Assembly: GCF_003987185.1 (NCBI RefSeq)
Contig: NZ_PIPS01000001.1
Span: 558,001 to 622,000, forward strand
Source of the DNA: Idiomarina aquatica
Lineage (GTDB): Bacteria; Pseudomonadota; Gammaproteobacteria; Enterobacterales; Alteromonadaceae
Direction of reading: 5' to 3'
DNA length: 64,000 bases
The translations under genes and the position numbers were made by a program. Below, piece after piece: positions 61,098 to 64,000 of the stretch. The notes beneath the pieces were generated by a model. The model ran no database searches and was not told where the DNA came from. It worked only from the letters and a program-made list of their open reading frames with translations. The first letter of the stretch is position 1. Each line of letters starts with the position of its first letter.

Positions 61098-61775
61098 TTA
61101 ATTCATACTCATTCTGACAGCGGCCGCCATCGCCAGCGGCGCCAGGGTTACCGTTAATACGGAGATTGCAGCCAAAATGGCCAATTGTCCTTGCACCGCC
61201 AGGCCCATGCCGGCGTTTTCCACCGCCGAGGTTGCAAAAATCAGCAACGGGATAAACAGCGGTAATAATATCAAGCTGACCAGCGAGCCGCCACGTTGCA
61301 ACTGTAAGGTCAGCGCGGCGCCGATAGCACCCAGTGCACTCAGTGCCGGGGTGCCCAGCAGCAGCGTCAGTGCCAGTGCCCACCAGGCGTCCAGCGGTAA
61401 ATTCAGTAATAACGCCAGCACCGGCGACAGGATCACCAGCGGCAGTCCGCTTAACAGCCAGTGCGCTGCCACTTTGGCGGTCAGCGTAAAAGCCAACGGT
61501 TGCGGCAACAGACACAACTGCTCCAGTGAGCCGTCGTTGTAGTCGTCCTTAAACAGCCGATCCAGACCGAGCAGGGTTGCCAACAGTGCCGCCACCCAGA
61601 TGATACCCGGCGCAATGCGCGCAAGAATGTCCGGACCGGGGCCAATCCCCAGCGGGAACAAGGTCACCACCATTAACAAAAACAACAGCGGGTTGAGCGC
61701 GTCAGAGCGCCGTCGTGCGGCAATGCGCAAATCTTTCACTAATACCGACCGCCATAACTGCCAGGAGTTCATCAT
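61098..61775 (-). CDS. ccmB: Haem exporter permease CcmB
   Basis: A 225-residue ABC permease with six hydrophobic segments and the conserved FKDDYNDGSLEQLCLLP (key part DDYNDGSLEQL) near residue 72-85. Forms the transporter with CcmA that releases CcmE from CcmC. 4-base overlap with ccmA. Confidence 0.96.
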   Translation of the reverse strand: MMNSWQLWRSVLVKDLRIAARRRSDALNPLLFLLMVVTLFPLGIGPGPDILARIAPGIIWVAALLATLLGLDRLFKDDYNDGSLEQLCLLPQPLAFTLTAKVAAHWLLSGLPLVILSPVLALLLNLPLDAWWALALTLLLGTPALSALGAIGAALTLQLQRGGSLVSLILLPLFIPLLIFATSAVENAGMGLAVQGQLAILAAISVLTVTLAPLAMAAAVRMSMN

Positions 61776-62449
61776 AACAACACCTCGGCCCGGGCGCTGT
61801 TGAGTGTCAGTTGCTGCAGTGGCAACTGGGTGTCGGTCAGCGGCTGATGAGAGGTCATGACGATACTGCCGCCGCGGCTGAGGTGCTGCAGAAAACGTTG
61901 TTGTAACAGCGCAATGCCATCCACGTCCAGTGAGGTAAAAGGCTCATCGAGGATCCACAAGCTGGCGGTGCTGCACCAGAGTCGGGTGAGTGCTACGCGG
62001 CGCTGCTGTCCGGCCGACAGCCGTCCGGTCATTTCTTCTTCCAGCCCCAACAAACCGAGTTGTTCCAGGACATCCCAGTCCTGCGCTTGCTCGGCGGTGG
62101 CGGTGGTGTCGCCCCCCAACCGGCGCTGCCAGAACACGTTCTCGAGCGCACTGAGTTCGGGTTTAACGGCCGCTTTATGGCCAATGTATAACAGCTGTTG
62201 ATGATAGTCGTCGCGAACCCGGTGCAGCGGCTGGCCGTTAAAACGGACTTCGCCCTCGTTCGGCACCAGTAACCCCGCCAACATACGGAGTAAGGTTGAC
62301 TTGCCGGCACCGTTGGCACCGCTGATCTGCCAGATCTCGCCGGCCTGAACGGCCAGTTGCAACTGCGAGAACAATACGCGTCCACTGCGAATTGAGCTTA
62401 CACGGTCGGCGTGTAATAGTGGCATAGCCGTGTTCGTGGACTGTGTCAT
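61772..62449 (-). CDS. ccmA: Haem exporter ATP-binding protein CcmA
   Basis: A 225-residue ABC ATPase: Walker A GANGAGKST at 44-52, signature LSAGQQRRVAL at 144-154, Walker B LWILDEP at 164-170. First gene of the ccmABCDEFGHI operon, divergent from the FliK-like gene over a 139-base gap. Confidence 0.96.
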   Translation of the reverse strand: MTQSTNTAMPLLHADRVSSIRSGRVLFSQLQLAVQAGEIWQISGANGAGKSTLLRMLAGLLVPNEGEVRFNGQPLHRVRDDYHQQLLYIGHKAAVKPELSALENVFWQRRLGGDTTATAEQAQDWDVLEQLGLLGLEEEMTGRLSAGQQRRVALTRLWCSTASLWILDEPFTSLDVDGIALLQQRFLQHLSRGGSIVMTSHQPLTDTQLPLQQLTLNSARAEVLL

Positions 62450-62588
62450 CGATGGTTAATCCAACACCCAAACATCAAAGTGTGAAAGAAATACGTAAAT
62501 TGGCTCGAGTTTACCACAGTTATTGCCGAAAATACCATGTAAACCCACGCGAAAACGGTAACCTTTGTCACCGGGGGATGACGCTGAA

Positions 62589-64000
62589 ATGGAACTGAAT
62601 CAGTTACTGCAAAATCTGCTGAATACGTCGGGCAAAGCCGATACTCAGGCACTGCCTACGGGCGTTCTTAAGCAGTTGACCCGTGTCGTCGATGCCGACG
62701 CGGCCAAGGTGCTGATGCAGGTACTGCAACGGGCGGCCGGCAACGCGCCGGTGACTCAAATGCCGGCATCGACCACGACGGCTGATGTGCCAACCGCCGC
62801 GCGGCTGCCGGTATTGCCGGTGACCATCACACTGACGCCGGCTAACGCGGCACTGCAGCGTCCGCCACAGGTACTGCTGAACCTTGACCTTAACGGCAAG
62901 ACCCTGACGCTGCCGATAGCCATTGACCGGCCGCAACAGCAGCAGTTGCAACAATTGCCGCCCGCGAATCAGAATCAACCACTGTTGCTGCTGGTAACAG
63001 CGGTATTGCCCGCTGCGCGGGGCGCAACGACGGGCCAGCCATCGGCACAGCCGGTCGTACAAAATCCGCTGCCAACCACTCCGCCCGCCGCAACCAGAGC
63101 GGGCGCGCAACCGCCGTCGCAGTCACAGGCGCTGTTGCAGGTACAACTGGTCAGCCCCAAAGCGCCGCAGCAACCCGTTACGCTGTCGCTACCGCTGACA
63201 CAGTTACCGCGGCCGGTGGCGGCCGCGCTGTTGAACACGGCCAGCTCAGTGACCAGCCCGTCCAGTTCTCCAACCGCAGCAACGGCGCCGCCTGCGCCGG
63301 CTCCTATCAGCCAGGCTCCCGCACCGCAGGGGCTGATGCTGAAACAGGCGAGCCAGATCACCCCTCAGCAGTTTCAACAGGCCTTACAACAGTTGCTTCG
63401 CTCGCTACCGCCGCAGCCTCAGCCGTCAATGTCGACGGCCGCGCCAGCGCCGGCCAGCCCTGAGCAGGCATTGACGCGGTTACTGCGGGCCGTGGTACAG
63501 CAGTTGCCGCCGCCGGAGGCCATGCAGCAGCCGCAACAACTGAAACAATGGGTCAACGACTGGTTTGCCGCCAAACCGGTGGCCGCGCAAGCTCAGCAGC
63601 AACTCGGTGGGCTGGGTAAAATGCTGATGATGCTATTGGGTATGACCTTACAAAAGGCGCCGACACCGTCGGCAACAAGTTCCGCGGCGTCGGCGTTGCA
63701 ACAGCACAACGCCAATCATTTGACGCAGGCATTGCTGGATGAAATTCTGCGCCCGGCGGCACGGCGCCCCAACGAACCGCAGTTTACCGGCGAAGTGCGC
63801 GATCGCATCAATCAGCTGTTACAGCAATTGCCACAAACGCAGTTGCAACGGTTGATGCAGTTGTTTACGGCGGTACTTAACGGCGCCCAGACCAGTCAGG
63901 CGCGGCTGGCCGAAACCAGTACCAGCAGCCCGGAGTACTTTGTGCTGCTACCGGCGTCCGCACAACAGCAGCAACAGCAACATGAGCTATTAATCCGCCG
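62589..64000 (+). CDS. FliK-like (flagellar hook-length control type) protein, 3' end outside window
   Basis: The frame from ATG 62589 (GGGGG 11 bases upstream) stays open to the window end, 470 codons. It starts MELNQLLQNLLNTSGK. The product is extremely rich in Gln, Pro, Ala and Leu, with stretches such as QTQLQRLMQLFTAVL and LLRSLPPQPQP, and a region PEYFVLLPAS at the end. Low-complexity Gln/Pro-rich proteins with a C-terminal Flg_hook domain beside ccm or chemotaxis genes are known in related bacteria, so a FliK-like role is proposed; the diagnostic C-terminal domain is beyond the window. Confidence 0.6.
   Translation, partial: MELNQLLQNLLNTSGKADTQALPTGVLKQLTRVVDADAAKVLMQVLQRAAGNAPVTQMPASTTTADVPTAARLPVLPVTITLTPANAALQRPPQVLLNLDLNGKTLTLPIAIDRPQQQQLQQLPPANQNQPLLLLVTAVLPAARGATTGQPSAQPVVQNPLPTTPPAATRAGAQPPSQSQALLQVQLVSPKAPQQPVTLSLPLTQLPRPVAAALLNTASSVTSPSSSPTAATAPPAPAPISQAPAPQGLMLKQASQITPQQFQQALQQLLRSLPPQPQPSMSTAAPAPASPEQALTRLLRAVVQQLPPPEAMQQPQQLKQWVNDWFAAKPVAAQAQQQLGGLGKMLMMLLGMTLQKAPTPSATSSAASALQQHNANHLTQALLDEILRPAARRPNEPQFTGEVRDRINQLLQQLPQTQLQRLMQLFTAVLNGAQTSQARLAETSTSSPEYFVLLPASAQQQQQQHELLIR

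Overview
The window is a contiguous piece of a gammaproteobacterial chromosome. Gene content and order (tol-pal, then tRNA-Lys, then nadA; aspS-yebC-ruvCAB; rssB-like/galU; cmoAB; a complete ccmABCDEFGHI system; many c-di-GMP and chemotaxis proteins; a DUF6170-type small protein) point to a motile, respiring marine member of the Alteromonadales, most like Idiomarina or Pseudidiomarina. The genus is an inference; the class is well supported.

Layout. (1) 1-11.6 kb: the right end of a prophage with a lambda-like siphovirus tail module: end of the tape measure protein, two small tail-tip/hub proteins, a small cysteine-peptidase-like protein, a 1768-residue J-type tip/host-specificity protein with collagen-like repeats, a fibre-like receptor-binding candidate, a DUF4376-like protein, then two AT-rich accessory genes. 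It stops beside a tRNA-Ser(GGA) whose 3' end faces the prophage. (2) 11.7-25 kb: signalling and uncharacterised enzymes: two chemotaxis receptors, a four-gene set (M28 peptidase, amidoligase, class I glutamine amidotransferase, metallo-beta-lactamase-fold lipoprotein), a decayed satD, a PilZ protein and a GGDEF/EAL protein whose GGDEF motif is degenerate. (3) 25-31.8 kb: a YeeZ-like protein and gltBD (glutamate synthase). (4) 32-35 kb, divergent from gltB: cytochrome c, NirK-type copper nitrite reductase, a NirV-like FGE-fold protein and a SCO protein, a compact nitrite respiration or detoxification unit. (5) 35-37 kb: a tandemly duplicated 194-bp palindromic element, nadA, a dense cluster of short palindromes and two identical tRNA-Lys genes. 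(6) 37.2-42.5 kb: ybgC-tolQRAB-pal-cpoB. (7) 42.8-49.5 kb: a candidate small RNA with its own promoter and terminator, ruvB, ruvA, ruvC, yebC, aspS and a periplasmic-sensing diguanylate cyclase. (8) 49.5-55.4 kb: cmoAB, a LysR regulator, galU, a DUF6170-like gene, an RssB-like response regulator with a hairpin over its start codon, and mlaA. (9) 55.4-62.4 kb: the full ccm operon, which supplies the haem attachment machinery needed by c-type cytochromes such as the one beside nirK. (10) The window ends inside a FliK-like gene.

The least explained items are the amidoligase operon, the candidate small RNA near 42.8-42.9 kb, the NirK with Gln where the axial copper Met is expected, the hairpin over the rssB-like start, and the palindromic repeats around nadA.
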